DNA of 64,000 bases from Syngnathus acus (taxonomy: Eukaryota > Chordata > Actinopteri > Syngnathiformes > Syngnathidae), in assembly GCF_901709675.1 (NCBI RefSeq), contig NC_051099.1, positions 7,502,001-7,566,000 of the forward strand. Reading direction: 5' to 3'. A model generated the notes under the pieces. That model saw only the letters and a program-made list of their open reading frames with translations. It did not search any database and was not told the origin of the DNA. Positions 1 to 14,100 of the stretch are shown here, in pieces; the stretch's first letter is position 1; the number at the start of each line of letters is the position of its first letter. A program made the translations under genes and the position numbers.

Positions 1-265
1 TTCTCTCTTCCCGATGACAAATGAAGCTCGCGCACCGATTGTTCGCCTCATCCGATGCAAATTATTCTTTTGAGCTCAGGCCCGTCTACGGTCTCCTGAC
101 ACCGACAAGTGGGATTTCAAGGATGGGATGCGCAACAAAGCAACCGAGAGAAAGAAGGAATCTCATTTTCGTGTTTGTTGCTTGACGAGAATCCTCACGG
201 TAAAAGTCAAGCTGCACCTTCTCGAAAAGAAGATTGTGTGTTTTCAGTGGACAGTTTGAACTTGA

Positions 266-2404
<2,139 letters not shown>

Positions 2405-2880
2405 CGCCCACCCTCACCCCTCCCATGAACACACACATAACTCTACGGAGTTGGTGTGTATAGGAGTACGGACCAGAATTCTCTCTTGGCTCTCTTGGTT
2501 ATTTTTAGTCAGGTTGTGTAGGCCTAAATAAAGTAGGACAGGTCTGTTTGAATGGTTGCTGGATACTTTCACTGCATGGTGACCTGGATTTCTGTTTGTT
2601 GGACCGTTTTGTCCAGTAGGCTTTGAACATTTAAAATCAACAAGGTGTATTCTTTTCTAGCATTACAATGAGGAGCTTTTTTTCAATGGCGCCACTTTCT
2701 CTGCATTCTGCCTGAAACATATCATCGTGTCTTCTCATATCACAAGACTTAGCCTTACATATATGCTGTATTTATAGTGTGTTTGCAAACTCAATTTGTC
2801 TTTAATGAAAATGTAAATGTGTAAAAATTGTTTGTACATGAAGGACTTTACGGAATAAAAAGTGTTGTATTTGGAAGTGA
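2405..2880 (+). other. tmem47 3' untranslated region with two poly(A) signals
   Basis: After the tmem47 stop there is AT-rich untranslated sequence. It has an early AATAAA at 2527-2532 and a later one at 2854-2859. The later signal is followed by GT-rich sequence, a likely cleavage region near 2875. Two signals suggest two 3' ends, but which is used cannot be told from sequence. Confidence 0.6.
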
Positions 2881-5415
2881 TGAGTGTTAGTTATTGGTGT
2901 GTCCTGCAAACCTCAAACCTGTAAAAAAAAAAGCTCTTGTTTGGACTTAATACGCTAATCATCAAGTGTTAAGATTACACACATTGACATTTAACAGGTG
3001 TCATCACAATTTGTTTTTTGGACAACTTGTGTTTTCCTTCCATTTGCCGCAATTATGTTAACGGTTTTAAAGTGTGAAACAAAAGGCACCAACACCCCTG
3101 CAGACTGGTGGGAAGTTGTCACCTCTCAAAGTTTCAACTACAACAGCTGCTTGGAATGCCGCCGCAAAAAAAAAAAAATCTATTTCAGCAGCTGCCGCAT
3201 CTGGATAGATGACCACATGAGAATTATTTTATTTTTGGATGTGGATGAACCAACACCAATGGGAAAGTCCCAAATGTCTGCATTGATCCCAAGATGCTAG
3301 ATGTGATGTGAGAGAAGTCTCTAAGTGGCTGTCTTATAATAGCAAGTTGAAATGTGATCTGGGTTGAGGTTGTGGAGTTCCAAAAAAAGAGAGACGAGGT
3401 TTCATACAATTTTGGGGTGGATATTCTTTTTTAAAAAAAACTCCATTGGGTTAAGGAATTTTATTTATTATTTGCAGTGATCATATGTACAAACAAACAC
3501 CCACAATAATTATTACACAACAAAAATAATGTATTGAGAAATTAAAAGATCACCCGTCCATTCACACGACTTGATGGAGAACTTTTGTTGGATAGGCGTA
3601 ATAAGCCAGCCGCATGTTTCCGGCCACTGGCTGCTGTTTACAGCCTTCATTCAAGATGGAATGTCCCTTTGTGTCATTTTTTACTCTTTTCTACCCTCCT
3701 GTGGTCAAGCGAGATATTCAGGATGGAATCCATTCAGGGTGGAATGTCCCTTTGTGTAATTTTTTTACTCTTCTCTACCCTCCTGTGGTCAAGCGAAATA
3801 TTGCATTTTTGCTTATGAGAAATTTTATTGTGGAGTCCAGTGTGTTGATGTGGGGCTTTGCTTCCCGATTATGTTTAATATTCGTTTATATCTAAAAAAT
3901 GTAAGACTGCAATTTATTCTCTCTCCTACCTTTTATTCGAGCACTGTGATTAAAAAAAAATTAAATCCTATTTTCTATGTAACCAGAGTGCCTGGGACAA
4001 AGCAAACTCACACACAGCCAGTGGAAAAAAAAAAAATGAAATAAAGAAAACTAAAAGATATAACAACATCCTGGTATGCGTACAAATGTACGTATAAACC
4101 CAAGTGTTTCATTCTTCTTCTACATTTAATGATGACTGACTAATTCTGTTGAGGACCAATGACATTTTGAGATGTTGATTCAGCTATGAGCGCAACATGC
4201 ACATACCCCACTGTGGTAAATATTTGGTAGAGCAGGCCGGCCCCTGGGGCCAGTAACCAGCTGGGCCCTGCAACCTTTCAAACCGCAGGGACAGATTCCA
4301 GTTACTGAACCCGGGGGACGGAGAAAACCTTGACGTTTTTTTGTATTGTGGTGGTTCGCCGAGTTGATCTTAACTATCGCCCCTGTGATGTACTGCTGTC
4401 CAATCCAGTGCCATCCTAGTGACAAATGGAAAATTAAGTAAAGTGTTGATTGGATAGATTATATAAAATGCAGGTTGAAGAGTGAAGATATGTCATCATG
4501 CATGCAAACCTGGAAGTGTCGAAGCCTGTCTGGTGGTCCTCAGCGGTGGAAGTCCTCACCAGCAAAGTGAAGTGACTAGCAACACCTGAGCTATACATTA
4601 CCACCACTCCAGTCTTCTATCAAGCATGACCCCACCAAAATTACACATTAACTCGAAACATGTCACATCTCCCTCGCTATCGTGCGTCTGCTGGCGCCCC
4701 TCACATGCCACGTGCAGAACATGAATTAACAAAAGACAAGATAAACAACACAGTGCAAGGCAGCAAAGGTACAATTGAGCTGAAATAAAGTTGGAGAATG
4801 ATATTTTCTACAGTAAGTTAACCTACACAGAGACACAAATGAGTATAATGGACAATTCTGCATTGCTAGTGGGAAGCCTGCAGATGGCTGCATGGGTGAC
4901 CTTGTCAGTATCATTTTTAGAAGTAATCAAACAACAACAAAAAACACAGGTCATCCAGTATCCAGATGGTTTTATTCCCAACATTAAAGTAGTACACAGC
5001 GTGAACATAAAAGTCTTCAACAAAATAATTAGCAATCCAAATGAGCTTTATTCAATTTTCTTTTATGTGGTCATAAATATTTTGTTGATACGAGCATATT
5101 TTGTACCCGGAATTTATTTTCGTAGCAAATGTAAATGAAAATATATCTTTCAAATTCATTTTGATAAATATGAGTAGGAAACAAAAGAACGGATTGCTAA
5201 TTAAGCGAGGGAACTCACTCCCCCACTCGCTTCATCTGTTCAAGCCTTCATATTTTTGCTTACAAATGTTCAAAAACTCATAGAGACATAACATATGAAA
5301 TGTTATTCTTCACAATCTGATATCCCTGAATAGAAATTGTATTCTGTACATTGTGATAATCCTACACAATATTCTCCCAATATTCTCCAAGTTGATTTTG
5401 TCAACTGTCAATCCA
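2881..5415. other. Intergenic region between tmem47 and il13ra2
   Basis: This AT-rich stretch has no open frame resembling a gene. It holds an imperfect 83-bp tandem duplication (listed separately) and several short poly-A runs. The part just below 5416 is probably the 3' untranslated region of il13ra2, which is read on the minus strand. I looked on the minus strand here for a membrane-spanning exon and found none. A GC-rich patch at about 4200-4430 was not recognised as any RNA or repeat. Confidence 0.5.
3651..3806. repeat. Imperfect tandem duplication, period 83 bp
   Basis: The block beginning TGGAATGTCCCTTTGTGT at 3657 recurs at 3740 with few differences. Both copies run through CTACCCTCCTGTGGTCAAGC. 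This is a local duplication in intergenic DNA, with no coding content recognised. Confidence 0.75.
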
Positions 5416-6616
5416 TTAAAATTCTGAATCACCTATAAAGACAATGAGAAAAATATAATTACTGTATTAGCACATGGCACAGTTATGATTATGAGGCATA
5501 TTTTAGATTAATGTGTAATTTGTTGTACTTTTGTTGTTGCTTTTTGTTTAAATACATCTTTGTTGACTCCATTCGCTCCAGAAGCTTCTCGCCACACAAT
5601 ATTTGCACAACTTGGAGCGTACCCTGAAGCAGTTGCGCTCAGCCACAGCAGGCAAAATCAGGCTTGTGTGCGTGGTGTAAATTTGCTCCTGTAGAAGACA
5701 TAAGTAATTTACTAATCGGTGTGAGGAAACAAAAATAATTAAATTTGAAAAAAAAAAATTTTTAAATGTATATATATAATGTGTATATATTATTTTTAAT
5801 AAGCTGTTCTCGAATCAACTAATTCAATTCAAAATAAGTAAAAATGGTGGGAGGCTATGGACTATTTTTCTAAAAAGAGCTTTGGGAATTTTGCATATTA
5901 CCGAATGTTCCTTTTGTGATTCTTTGCTGGTGTGCTCCACCTCCCATATAAGGCAGTGTTCAGGAACATTTCCAGAAGGTTTCTTCCAGTGAAGTTTGAT
6001 TTGAGTGTCATGATCTTGCTGCAGCGTCAGCTTCTCCGCAGGATCAGGTTTCACTGCATTAAAAAAAAGACATGATGCTAACAGGTGAAATGGGACTTAG
6101 GACAGGTGGAACAAAATAGTTATTCTTTATAAAATTATAAAATAATTTCATGCTAGAACAGGGCAACTTGTAAGCACCATTGTTTTGAATTTGAAGGGAT
6201 TTATATGTAGGCCTCAGGGGGCCTTCAGGAGAAGAACCATTTACACAGAAGTTGACATCAGTAAAATCAGGGAGAGGTTTTCCCGTCAAGCTGCAACCAC
6301 TTCTGACTCCATTCATGAAAAGGTACTCAGGACATTCCTCTATTTGTTCCAATTCTTTGTGCCTGCGGGAGAGAAGTTGACATGACAACACTTCAAAGTA
6401 GAACATTGCGCAGCTGTTATTAGAAGGGATGAATAACATGCAACGCATGAATGCCATTTTGACACCACCCATAACATTAGGTTGGTGATGTAATTAGGGC
6501 TGCATCATTGGGCCGCAGAAGGTCTACAACACAATCAAAAACTACAATACTAGTAATTGTGTTATTAATTTGTTTGTATGTTCATATTATCTATCTATCG
6601 ATCGATCGATCGATCG

Positions 6617-6661
<45 letters not shown>

Positions 6662-7612
6662 ATCTATTTATTTATTTATTTTATTTTATTGATGAAATAC
6701 TACTTATTGTGACAACCAACTATTAGAAGTTACAAACCAATTTCATATTTTGATTGTCAATACCTCCAACAGGAAAAATAGATGGTACTCACCAGTAATA
6801 CAAATATATTTGTGCGTTGGATGGCAACTTGTGGTAATTTCTCCACATGCAGTTCAGACGTTCCATATTATAAAACACACAATCAAAGTTATTTACTGCA
6901 CGAGGACCTGTTGGAACAGAACAATACAAAGTAAGTTAATATCAACACAAACATTCTTCACTGCTCTCTGCACCTGACTGACCTTCTCTGGGAGGTTTCT
7001 GCACCAGTTCCGTGTAGTTCTGACTTTTGACCCAAGTGTTATTAGCACAGTGTTCCCCCAGCAGGGTGTACACTCTAACTTGAATATCCTTCATCAGATC
7101 AAACTGAGCACTGTATGTCCTGTGAGGAGTCTTAATAACCTGAAAAAAAAAAAAAATCTTGGTCACTATCCTTGTATTTGAATTATTGAAGCAGTTCTTT
7201 CATGAATGGGGAAATGTTCGCAGGTTCTACTCACATCCCAACGCTGCATATAGGCATTGAAGTATTCCAACTGGTAAAGCGTTGGACATTCTTGGATATG
7301 AATTAAGCTTGCTGGGAGAGTCCATGTAATCTCCATACGGCCAAGATGACCAGGATCTATGATTTTAATCTCCTCGGGGGGGTCCACTGCAAAGAAAATG
7401 ACATGATACAATGTAGTATGTGCGATGCAGTGAGAGCAAGCTAAATTGAAGTTGCATATTTCAGCACAAAACGTTTCTGATAACAAAATATTCATTTCTA
7501 AGTAGTAGGAATTCTTTGACCAACCTTGAAGAATAGTACATTGCGATGCCTCCATGCAGATTATTAAGAGCACCGTCAGTAAAGTTCCCTGAGCTGGTTT
7601 AAATGCCAACAT
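5416..7612 (-). CDS. il13ra2: Interleukin-13 receptor alpha-2, apparently ending before the membrane segment
   Basis: Coding exons on the minus strand, in transcript order: 7525-7612, 7235-7386, 6983-7139, 6793-6907, 6178-6362, 5902-6053, 5556-5688, 5416-5432. All join in phase, giving about 332 residues (human 380). The start gives a hydrophobic signal peptide (MLAFKPAQGTLLTVLLIICM). FN3-like domains follow with DPPEEIKIIDPGHLG, FDCVFYN, FCVNGSSPEGPLRP and the class I receptor box WSEWS. Order and motifs follow IL13RA2, a high-affinity IL-13 decoy receptor. The last 17-bp exon supplies the Cys after WSEWS and four more residues, then TAA, so no transmembrane segment is predicted. Reading through the previous intron also stops at once. 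A 5' untranslated exon ends at 7794 and joins 7630. IL13RA1 is less likely because of the motif match. The last exon is the weakest part of the model; exon 6178-6362 uses a weak donor (GTGCTT). Confidence 0.85.
6590..6661. repeat. (ATCT)n microsatellite
   Basis: A tetranucleotide run of ATCT units, with a short CGAT-variant patch near its 5' side at 6598-6618. It lies in an il13ra2 intron. An open frame across it (6508-6726) is an artefact of the repeat. Confidence 0.95.
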
Positions 7613-7880
7613 TTTTTATGTGGCTGGACGCTGTGAACAAACACACACATTTAACATTTTGGACAAAAAATTGTAATTGACATAAAACAGTTGATAACTA
7701 AATTAAAACAAAGTCTAAATAAAGAGTTGACTAATTATTGATTAAAATTCTAAAATAAGTTAAAGAAAAAGGCAGATACTTACAAGACTGTGTGAGTGTG
7801 CGTCAAGTGAGTGGATGATGCTTGCCTGCTCGGTCGAGTTTTAGACTTTTAAGCAAAAAACCAAGGGGGAGGGGCAACTC
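7613..7880 (-). promoter_or_regulatory. il13ra2 5' untranslated exons and likely promoter
   Basis: On the minus strand a TTCACAG acceptor places 7613-7630 as the untranslated start of the ATG exon. A GTAAGT donor at 7793 marks the end of an upstream untranslated exon at 7794. An AT-rich TTAAAAG-type box near 7840-7850 could serve as a TATA element. This rests on splice signals and composition only. Confidence 0.5.
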
Positions 7881-8600
7881 AACATCAAAATAAGATCCTG
7901 TCAAGGCATGTCTGGCGTATAATTTCTTCTCACGATTATTCATGCTGACTCTTGATCCCATTGAGTCATCGACGGAAAGGTTGCAAGTCTGGTGTCCGAA
8001 AAAATTTATTTCAACCCCAAACTATAGAGTTTAAATGTGGACCAAATGTTCAATTAGCACATCTACGAAGACATTTTAGGGCATGTTCTTTGGTTCTGTG
8101 CAAAAAAAGAGGCAAGAGTTGTGTGCGGGAAGCTCGTGGCTGCTTCATGGCCCGAGCATCCGACAGTTCCTGGTCGTTGTGCTGTAGCAAAAATGCTGTT
8201 GAATGTAAAACTGTTACATTATTACATTATACAATGTTCTACATTTCCACACCGAATTCAGTAGTTACTAGAATGTCCAAAAAATAACACGAGAGTGAAT
8301 TGCAAAGAATTTATTCATAATTACCATATTTAGATGTTTCTTTTTTGTAAGAAACCCGGAGGACCACTATATTGATAATGTGTACAATGGTCATTATCTT
8401 CACAAACGCTTGACCTATTTAAAAATGCAGAAATAAAGGGGCTTGGTGTATAATTTTAGATGGCAGTGTCTGACGTCATGGTGACTCTCGGTTGTACCCT
8501 CGATTTTGAATGTGTCAAAATATAGATTAGTACTAAGAAACATAGAAAAGTGAATCACATTGAGTTAAGTCTAGTAAATCAATATTTTGGTGTCATAAAC

Positions 8601-8923
8601 CACAGGTGTCAAACCCAAGGCCCGGGGGCCAGATACGGCCCGCCACATCATTTTATGTGGCCCTCAAAGACAAATTGTGCATAAAATTCGTGTGTCATTA
8701 CTAGAATTGCAAATTGTCTTCACTTTTAATAATATCTTTTTTTTTTTAATATCTGACCAGTTTTTACTCGTCTGATTTGAAAACGAGTTATTTGTCAGTT
8801 TGTTTTGTAGCTTTTACTGTATATAATATGAGGAGCTCATACATTTATTTGGGTCATAATGGCCCTCTGAAAGAAGCTATGACTACAATGCGGCCCGCGA
8901 AAAAAATGAGTTTGACACCCCTG
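8601..8923. mobile_element. Non-autonomous hAT-type element with 8-bp target duplication
   Basis: The ends are inverted repeats (CACAGGTGTCAAAC and, inverted, CAGGGGTGTCAAAC). They are flanked by TCATAAAC at 8593-8600 and 8924-8931. The length is 323 bp. The GTGTCAAAC terminus with inner GGCCCG motifs is a repeat widespread in fish and other animals, and an 8-bp duplication is the hAT hallmark. No transposase frame is present. Confidence 0.88.
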
Positions 8924-10714
8924 TCATAAACCAATGACCATATTGAAAAAATATTGAAATTGTACAAAGGCCTTTCAATGAGGTATTAAATAGCTGTTTT
9001 ATTGTTTTTAGGGAGGGGGTGTTTGTATATTTGACAAATATTATTCTACATGTCATTGTTTGCATCTTAATTCATTATGTTCCAAAAGTCAAAAGAGGGA
9101 AATTTCCGTAGATTTTTGGTCATTTGAGTGATTGATAAGTCACATCTCATTCAATCCTAACATCATTACAAAATTCAAAGGTGCTCACATGGTTATGACG
9201 CTTTCAAACACATATGATGCATGAGTCAGCGCATAAAATCCAAGGAAAAGATTGTTAGTAATAGTCATGTTAAATATTATCACTTCCAATGTCACTTCCC
9301 CTTTGTCACACTGATTTTTTTGATACCCGTGTCAAGTCAACCTTCTTTGACCCTAACGTAGATGTAACCTCTGACACTAAATTTGGCCGTCTTCCATGAA
9401 AATTAGTCAGCATGTCTGGTGTATAAAACAGGAAGCAGATAATGAAAATAAATGTATGTACATAAAGAGAGAGAAGAAAGAACAAACATATAAAATTACT
9501 GTTCATTGAAAAAAAAAAATACACATCTAGTTTCAAAGGAGAAAACATAATTAAAAAAATGCCATGTTTTGGTTTTCTGTCAATCTTTGCAAACTCGTCA
9601 CTTGAACTTGACCCCAATAATATATTGTAACAATATATTCAGCACATTCCCATGTCATTCCCATATAATGGAGTCAAGAAAAAAACTTTCCGGGATTCTG
9701 CAACTCTATTAAAAAATAGCAGAGTACAAGAAGAACTCTAGGAGTTACTTGGAAGGAAGAGATAAAAATCACAATTTGGGCATTTTACAAAACAATTACT
9801 CAAGAGTGAAACAAAGAAATAGGAAGTAGGGTAGGAAGAATCATCAATCATTTCACGTCATTTTTCTTTTTTTTTTTATCCTTGTGGCCTTTATTCAATT
9901 GAAGTTATTTGAAAGAACCCGTGAGTTAAGTCAGTAGCAGGACAGGAAGGCTCAAAATATATCATTTTTTTAAATAATCATAAAATAAATAAATAATAGC
10001 TCAAATCAAAACACGCTAGTAAACACGAGCTTGAGGATACGGCTACCGATTCAGGATGGAGTCGTGATCAGTGCTTCGGCCAAAAGGTACAAACGCGCAA
10101 AACAAAATCATGTAACAAAACACATAAATAAGAAATGCATAAGTCATTCTGATTTCCCTGACATGATTGAGCATATGAGACAGTGTGAGCACATTGTGCT
10201 TTGTGGAAGTCGTCCTGGCATATTTGGATCCTTTCATGGAAAAAGCATCCCAAGCAATGATAAAAAGCTTCTCTGTGTCTTGCGTGGGAAAAGTCTAAAA
10301 AGGTGTAGAAAAATCCATGACTTCAACTAAAAAAACAACAACGGAGAAAATGCTTTGAAACCACAGTGGGCTACATGTCATCACAGTGGTGATAAACACT
10401 AACAGCAGAGGATTTGTACACTAGTTTACAGAAGATTCGCGATACGGCATGACTTGAACAACAAATGTGGTCGTCATGCATTTGGAAAGGCAGAGTTTTG
10501 TAACAGTAGAATGCTCTAACTGGCAGAGAAGTTAGCTGTATAGAGTAGAAAGGGCGCAAATGGCACTGAATTGAAATACATGTTCATGAATGAGTGAGGG
10601 TCAAAGAATGAGTTACATGTCACAACCGGCACTTGAAGAAGGCTCAATAACTACTGAGCATTGAAAGAGGGATTAGCAGGACTGCTTTTAGAGCCACTAC
10701 CTTGTGCAAACAGT

Positions 10715-10980
10715 CACTGGCGGAGCTAGGATTTTACTTTTTCTTTTAGGGGGCTTTGGGGCCTAAGGAAATCAACCTAAAAAAGAACCCCTGACAAATT
10801 CTTCCAAAAACTCATTCATTATAAGCTACCTAGGGGGGATAGGTTAAAATGTGGAATAAAATTCCCGGATAATTGGGAAAATACCCAGAAGTCTATTATC
10901 TGTCCAGACACCGGGGGTCCTCAAGCATTTTTCAGGGGGGGATCAGTGCCCTTGCAGCCCCCCTTCTAGCTCCGCCAGTG
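10715..10980. mobile_element. hAT-type MITE, 266 bp, exact 8-bp target duplication
   Basis: The terminal inverted repeats are CACTGGCGGAGCTAG and CTAGCTCCGCCAGTG. Identical CAAACAGT copies flank it at 10707-10714 and 10981-10988. It has no coding capacity. It lies about 200 bp beyond the lrch2 stop codon and may be part of that gene's 3' untranslated region. Confidence 0.9.
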
Positions 10981-11187
10981 CAAACAGTCCCAGTGGTAGA
11001 AGTAGCAAGAGAGCCAAAGTCGTGATGGACTGGAAGTGTCTGAGATTTGCACAGACAGGAGGATGTTCACTGTTTCAGTCAGGCACAAGCCAAGAGCCAC
11101 TGGGTCCTCGTCCTCTGAGTGAGGTGGCAAGAGGGGATTTGTGGTCCCTGGTGTGATGGGTGCGAGGCTGGGCCGGGCGGGTTTGCG

Positions 11188-14100
11188 TCAAGCAGCTGAT
11201 AGCTGCGTGGGCTTCATGGCGGGTAGATCCAACAGCGCCTGCACGGTCGCGCTCACCTTCACCAGGCCACGCTCTTCCAGGATGTGATGGGGCAGACACA
11301 GCTTATCCTGCATTAGCGGGATAAAAATGCAATTGGAAGTTAGACAGACAGTACTGAAGCAGAAGTACACATACTTTTGTTGGAAAAGAAGACTTTGATA
11401 AAAGTAGCAGAAATGCTCAACTCAATTGAATTTACAGTTGAATATCTGCATATAATTATAAAATAATATTCAAGTAAGTCTGGTTTGTAAAAAAAAAAAA
11501 AAAAAAGGGCAGTTTCATTTTCAGATAGCGAAACTGGGTGTTTCACGACGGTTTAGCCTCAGGGATTTTCTATTCTTTCAGATTATGTGACATTACATAA
11601 TTTCCAAATGTGTATCTTTGCCTCGGAATGCAAGATAATGTGGATGATAGACATATTGACGGCATTATTGGAAACAATAAAATTCTATTTAGAAATAGTA
11701 AATGTTTACCTGTGGAACTCCCATTTTCTTACAGGCATCCAGGAAGTTCTCCACATTTCGACGGCATTTAGCCATACTGAGCTTTGGCTGGGGAAGACGC
11801 AAAGAGGATCAACACTGAAATGCAGACAGAGGCCTTGAAATAAAACGTAACATCAATCAAAGTGCGCTACCACTGCCGGCGAAGGTACGTGGATGCTGGC
11901 CACAGAGCGAGGACAAATGTGATTGGCTAAATGACAAAGGATCACGCCATCCATCAGAGCAACTCCGACATCGTCTGGAAGCAGCACCTTGAGTTTGGAC
12001 TCAATGTTCTGTAGAAATGTCAAGCGATAAGAGCATTTTTTGGCAGAGAGGTATTCATTCAACAGTGTTTATTATCGTGGTTGTAGTCATTGAAAGTGCT
12101 TTGGTTATGTAATGGAAAGAACATCAGCCATTTTTTAGTCCAAGCGTTTTAAAGCCAAATCCATTGAAAGAGGCTCAATCATTGCCCAATCGAGTTTAAC
12201 ACAGGAGGCTGTCATATTTAAATGTAGAAGACTCATAGTAGTGAATATAAAAATGAGAAAACCTGTCGTAGGATTCCTATTTGCTCAATTTCCTCTCTTA
12301 AATGTTCCATCTTTCTCCTCATCGTGAAGCTGGGCTCAGTGGAGCTGAACTCCTGATGACTTCCTCTGGTAAAGGCTGAAACGGAACAGTTGGAAAAGAT
12401 TTCCAGGAATAGAAAAAAAAAAAAAAAAGGTACGAACAGAAAGTCCATTCAAATTAGTTCCAATGAACTTTATAGGTACATTGAGGCTTTTTTTCCTGAC
12501 ATAATGCTTATCTTTACTGATCTAGAACAGCTTGATAGTTTTGAATGAAGCTTTTTTAAATGTTATTAGTGAACACATTGCTCCAAGGAGTTTCTGCTGT
12601 GATTAACTAGGAGGAGATTTATTTGTTTTTGGTTCCCTGGAAACCTCCTCACTTCCACAGAACTGATGTTTTTCAGAAGAATAAGTGGAGCAGAGGATAA
12701 AATAGTAGGCTATATTATACTGCAGTGCTATTTCCCAAGTAAATTATCACCGTATGATGTACAGCATGTATGTGTATGCATCACGTTTCTATTTATTTAA
12801 TAGGACTGTTTGTTTTATATTTTTGATACATGTTTGGATCTAAGTGCGCACATTAGTACCTGATCTTGGCTTGAGTCCAAACACAGTAAGAGTGGTGCTG
12901 AAATCTGAGTTGCGTAAACTCTCCTGTTGGCAAAATGGAATTTACAGGATTTCATCGATGGTGTTTAATAGCATCACTCACACACACGCACGTACGCACA
13001 CACACAACACACACACCTCACAGTCGTCATCCCCGCCGCAGTTTTTCCGGGCACTCTGGCATTTGTACTGTCAAGATAGCAAGCAAAAAAAAAAAAATGA
13101 GTCTGTTCTTTGCAAAAACTTATCTCCCAGAAAAACTGATGGTTATCTACAAATCTGCATCGGGTAGAATACCGTATTTTCCGGACTATAAGGCGCACCT
13201 AAAAACCTAAAATTATCTCAAAAGCCGACAGTGCGCCTTATAGTCCGGTGCGCCTTATATATGGACTAGAGATGCACCGATCCGATATCTGGATCGGATA
13301 TCGGTCCCGATATCAACAAAATTGATGGATCGGGTATCGGAAAATGCAGCCGATCTGTGAGCCGATCCTTTCCTTAATCTATTGGGACGCGGGCTACGTC
13401 ATACGTCAGCAGCACGTGTGCCGCGGGACGCGGCTACGTCATACGTCAGCAGCACGTGTGCCGCATCCACGAGAGTTTTCTAAACAAACGCAAACATGGA
13501 GCGAACGAAAGAGTCAGCTGTGTGGAGGTACTTTAAACTGAACACGCCAACTAGCTCGACGGCAGTTTGTAATGTCCGCAAAGCTAATGTTGCCAGGGGT
13601 GGTGGTAGTACTGCCAGTTATAGTACTAGTACTAAGCGGAGCTTGTTTACAGGGAGCACTTCTCATTGCTGCTTAAATGAGCATTTAGCATCAACAGGTC
13701 ATGAGTGATGTGGAACGGCACCTAATGTTTACATGTTTACTATTTATTTTAATATTTGGTTACTGTGTGCTTGATCACCCTTTCTATATTTGCCCAGTGC
13801 AGTTTCAGCTGCAACATTTGTATTTTTTTTTTAAGAAGTTTGTATCCTAATTTACTTGAATTTAAATGCTGATACACTTTATTGCTGCTGTTGCACAATT
13901 TATGTTACAAATAAATAGTTCATTGCATGAATCTGCTTTATCTTGTTACATTTTGTCTTAGGAATGAACTGTGTAGTCATGCCTGATGCCATTGCCTTTA
14001 GTCTTTTCTGTTCCACATGTAGAGGTATGTAGCTTGTTAAGTCAACCATAATATCGGATCGGTATCGGGTATCGACCGATACGCAAAACCACGGCATCGG

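Larger units (their letters stand above)
7881..11187. other. Region between il13ra2 and the lrch2 stop codon
   Basis: No gene was recognised. It contains two hAT-type elements with exact 8-bp target duplications (listed separately) and otherwise AT-rich unique sequence. The part nearest 11187 should be the 3' untranslated region of lrch2 on the minus strand, but no convincing poly(A) signal fixes its end. It may include the 10715-10980 element. Confidence 0.45.

Noticed and set aside
4125-4200. Possible C/D-box snoRNA from ATGATGA and CTGA motifs
   Set aside because: The motifs are adjacent rather than at the two ends, and no terminal stem is present.
4180-4425. GC-rich patch with a minus-strand frame, considered as a structured RNA or missing il13ra2 exon
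   Set aside because: It matches no snRNA, snoRNA or 7SK-type motif that I could recall, and it has no hydrophobic segment or receptor tail.
6508-6726. 72-codon frame with repeated Ile-Tyr-Leu-Ser
   Set aside because: It is a translation of the ATCT microsatellite.
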